Positions 63,726 to 64,000 of a stretch of DNA of 64,000 nucleotides are shown one piece after another (the first letter of the stretch is position 1; each line of letters starts with the position of its first letter). The DNA comes from Paludibacterium paludis (GTDB lineage: Bacteria; Pseudomonadota; Gammaproteobacteria; Burkholderiales; Chromobacteriaceae), in NCBI RefSeq assembly GCF_018802605.1, contig NZ_CP069161.1, positions 2,480,001 through 2,544,000 of the forward strand, written 5' to 3'. A program made the position numbers and the translations under genes. The notes beneath the pieces are model-generated. The model was not told the origin of the DNA and did not search any database. It saw only the letters and a program-made list of their open reading frames with translations.

Positions 63726-64000
63726 ATGGACAGCCAACAACTGAACGACCTGATCGGCCGGGTCAAGGCGGCGCAACGACGCTTTGCCGAATACAGCCAG
63801 GAGAAGGTCGATGCGATTTTCCGGGCGGCGGCGCTCGCCGCGGCCGACGCGCGCATTCCGCTCGCCAAACTGGCCGCCGAAGAAACGCGCATGGGGGTAG
63901 TCGAAGACAAAGTGATCAAAAACCACTTCGCCTCCGAGTACATCTACAACAAGTACAAGGATGAAAAAACCTGTGGCATCCTCGATCAGGATCCGGCGTT
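63726..64000 (+). CDS. adhE: Bifunctional aldehyde-alcohol dehydrogenase AdhE, N-terminal fragment
   Basis: Only the first 91 codons are in the window. The sequence LIGRVKAAQRRFAEYSQEKVDAIFRAAALAAADARIPLAKLAAEETRMGVVEDKVIKNHFASEYIYNKYKDEKTCGI is characteristic of the acetaldehyde dehydrogenase half of AdhE. By family knowledge this enzyme turns acetyl-CoA into ethanol while recycling NADH in fermentation. Whether the alcohol dehydrogenase half follows cannot be seen. TTGAGGAAATGAACG provides the ribosome-binding site. It lies 70 bases after ptsG on the same strand, linking glucose uptake with fermentation. Confidence 0.85.
   Translation, partial: MDSQQLNDLIGRVKAAQRRFAEYSQEKVDAIFRAAALAAADARIPLAKLAAEETRMGVVEDKVIKNHFASEYIYNKYKDEKTCGILDQDPA

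Overview
The window is a GC-rich proteobacterial chromosome segment packed with short-gap operons on both strands. The protein set points to a facultatively anaerobic betaproteobacterium, most likely of the Neisseriales (Chromobacterium-like): a two-ATP-cone NrdA with NrdB, an AniA-type copper nitrite reductase carrying a cytochrome c domain next to a quinol NO reductase, a glucose PTS with a fused IIA-HPr-EI protein, and FNR/NsrR-like sites. The taxonomic placement is inference; no rRNA or tRNA gene was seen.

Layout. 1-1030: the end of rluD and pgeF. 1235-5807: the class Ia ribonucleotide reductase operon nrdA-small ORF-nrdB, with a NrdR-box pair and DnaA-like boxes upstream and a strong terminator downstream. 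5912-8767: a visibly AT-richer stretch with a GNAT acetyltransferase and a 655-residue repeat protein whose N-terminal half has a shorter paralogue at 53757-54731. 9053-19794: a Fur-controlled hydroxamate siderophore locus. It holds a TonB receptor facing a seven-gene operon (amine monooxygenase, acyltransferase, NIS synthetase, FhuF-like reductase, FhuC-FhuB-FhuD importer), plus two tiny leader ORFs. 19824-29835: a PAS/GGDEF diguanylate cyclase, hflX, an RlmN-like radical SAM enzyme, sbcDC and a decayed MFS gene. 29955-36058: a MASE4 hybrid histidine kinase with an HD-GYP response regulator, then arsR-arsC-acr3. 36166-41883: a LysR regulator facing a phosphonate uptake operon that ends in phosphonopyruvate hydrolase. 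41887-48341: an unknown membrane protein, a heat-shock divergon (two Hsp20 genes against cbpA-cbpM), a Bcr/CflA exporter facing an AraC regulator across a perfect palindrome, and a YoaK-family protein. 48382-53615: a denitrification operon qNOR-nirK-nirV-sco behind FNR-like and NsrR-like sites. 54739-58270: a decayed patatin gene and the anaerobic reductase genes nrdD-nrdG. 59295-64000: a PTS fusion protein, ptsG and the start of adhE.

Together the genes describe a cell that alternates between oxic and anoxic conditions (class Ia and class III nucleotide reductases, nitrite/NO respiration, AdhE fermentation), scavenges iron with a diamine-hydroxamate siderophore, uses phosphonates and resists arsenic.

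The most unusual observations are a PtsG protein with two nearly identical phosphorylatable IIB domains in tandem, the repeat-protein paralogue pair, the leader ORFs between the Fur box and the siderophore genes, and a phosphonopyruvate operon with no adjacent aminotransferase. I did not find a wholly unknown multi-gene system.
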